DNA of 6,437 bases from Spirochaetales bacterium (GTDB lineage: Bacteria > Spirochaetota > Spirochaetia > SZUA-6 > DRHE01), in assembly GCA_016935715.1 (NCBI GenBank), contig JAFGQJ010000118.1, positions 1-6,437 of the forward strand, written 5' to 3'. The translations under genes and the position numbers were made by a program. Below the pieces are notes generated by a model that did not search any database, had not been told where the DNA came from, and worked only from the letters and a program-made list of their open reading frames with translations. This document shows, one piece after another, positions 6,270-6,437 of this stretch. The first letter of the stretch is position 1, and each line of letters opens with the position of its first letter.

Positions 6270-6324
6270 ATCTCGGCTTGACAGACGTCCGTGTTTCTGG
6301 AATCACTAGTGCTACAGCCGAGAT
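6270..6324. promoter_or_regulatory. 9-base inverted repeat around the putative promoter and leader
   Basis: ATCTCGGCT (6270-6278) and AGCCGAGAT (6316-6324) are perfect complements enclosing 37 bases. The left arm runs into the TTGACA hexamer and the right arm ends 13 bases before the Shine-Dalgarno sequence of the gene at 6352. Inside is a separate perfect palindrome, CACTAGTG (6304-6311). It could be a pair of operator half-sites that loop out the promoter. If transcription begins upstream of 6270, it could instead be a leader RNA hairpin. Confidence 0.4.
6278..6306 (+). promoter_or_regulatory. Consensus -35 hexamer for the gene at 6352, with poor -10
   Basis: TTGACA (6278-6283) is a perfect -35 match on the plus strand, about 70 bases before the start codon. 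At 17 bases spacing the -10 position reads AATCAC, a poor match, and 16, 18 and 19 bases are no better. Either the promoter depends on an activator binding the repeats upstream, or the hexamer is coincidental. Confidence 0.3.
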
Positions 6325-6337
6325 CAACCGAGTATCC

Positions 6338-6347
6338 GGAGGAGGAG
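6338..6347 (+). promoter_or_regulatory. Strong ribosome binding site of the gene at 6352
   Basis: GGAGGAGGAG lies 4 to 8 bases before the ATG, depending on which GGAGG register is used. It is an unusually extended Shine-Dalgarno sequence and fixes the start at 6352. Confidence 0.85.
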
Positions 6348-6351
6348 CACC

Positions 6352-6437
6352 ATGAGCAAAACCGGGAAGGTACGTGCCTGGGAAGAGGTCCTGACCATTC
6401 CAACCTACCAGCGGGGTCCGGAGGACAAGAATCCGTC
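6352..6437 (+). CDS. N-terminus of a DUF5107-like protein (partial)
   Basis: Only the first 28 codons are in the window and the frame is open to the edge. The start is secured by the strong ribosome binding site. The protein opens with a short polar stretch and then WEEVLTIPTYQRGPEDKNP (residues 10-28). This resembles the beginning of DUF5107-domain proteins as I recall it: a Trp-Glu pair, then Ile-Pro-Thr-Tyr, a Gly-Pro-Glu/Asp-Lys-Asn-Pro turn, and further strands. Those proteins pair a mutarotase-like beta domain with tetratricopeptide repeats and are found near carbohydrate-use genes. No signal peptide is visible, so it is probably cytoplasmic. The assignment rests on one short motif from memory; the gene is real with high confidence and the family moderately so. 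It diverges from the 538-residue gene and may be co-regulated with it. Confidence 0.7.
   Translation, partial: MSKTGKVRAWEEVLTIPTYQRGPEDKNP

Larger units (their letters stand above)
5975..6327 (-). pseudogene. Possible decayed coding remnant
   Basis: On the minus strand one frame is open from 6327 to the TAG at 6070-6072 (85 codons). Another is open from 6130 to the TAG at 5975-5977 (51 codons). The two overlap between 6070 and 6130. A single frame slip near the first stop would join LLDFIG to DDPFQVLDGRLGPEK and give a protein-like run of about 115 residues. Against this, third-position G/C preference is lower than in the neighbours, no ribosome binding site is seen, no family is recognised, and the stretch overlaps the inverted repeats and the leader of the gene at 6352. 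Chance open frames are the simpler explanation. Confidence 0.12.
5889..6351. other. Divergent intergenic region rich in inverted repeats
   Basis: These 463 bases lie between two genes that diverge, so promoters for both should be here. Composition is uneven: 5900-6060 resembles the GC-rich surroundings, 6110-6190 is distinctly AT-rich, and 6190-6330 is intermediate. Three perfect inverted repeats (arms of 9, 7 and 9 bases) and three copies of AACAGTC fall between 6149 and 6324. Two small GC-rich hairpins with 4-base loops (5994-6007 and 6028-6041) lie nearer the minus-strand gene. I could not find a clear minus-strand promoter. The best candidate is an extended -10-like TGGTAGTAT (minus strand, around 6130-6138) without a good -35. 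Confidence 0.6.

Overview
The window is GC-rich (clearly above 60% by eye), with strong G/C third-position bias in its genes, purine-rich Shine-Dalgarno sites and tightly packed genes. This fits a free-living high-GC bacterium. The CUT2-type sugar transporter, the isochorismatase-like hydrolases and the start of a DUF5107-like protein occur together in carbohydrate loci of groups such as spirochaetes, Paenibacillus-like Firmicutes or Chloroflexota. The sequence does not fix the phylum.

Layout. (1) Positions 1-3975, plus strand, look like one operon. It runs from the last codons of an unidentified gene, over a GC-rich hairpin, to an 831-residue protein that fuses an RbsA/XylG-type double ATPase to an RbsC-type permease. 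After a second GC-rich hairpin come two consecutive isochorismatase-family cysteine hydrolases, separated by 5 bases and both with an intact Asp-Lys-Cys triad. (2) Positions 3976-4271 are non-coding and AT-richer, with a hairpin that probably ends the convergent gene. (3) Positions 4272-5888, minus strand, encode a 538-residue protein without a signal peptide. It looks all-beta and its large C-terminal part resembles galactose-mutarotase-like supersandwich domains; I do not recognise a named family. (4) Positions 5889-6351 are a divergent intergenic region that is AT-rich in its middle and holds three inverted repeats, a repeated AACAGTC motif, a consensus -35 hexamer and perhaps a decayed reading frame. 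(5) From 6352, plus strand, a gene runs off the window; its first 28 residues resemble the start of DUF5107 (often TPR-containing) carbohydrate-associated proteins.

How the genes may work together (inference). The fused transporter would import a sugar or sugar-like compound with a binding protein encoded upstream. The two hydrolases would cleave C-N (amide, carbamoyl or ureido) or related bonds in that compound or its product. The beta-sandwich protein and the DUF5107-like protein, which share a regulatory region, would act on or bind carbohydrate. The substrate is unknown. The most unusual points are the ATPase-permease fusion, the tandem hydrolase pair behind a sugar transporter, the unassigned 538-residue protein and the repeat-dense divergent regulatory region.
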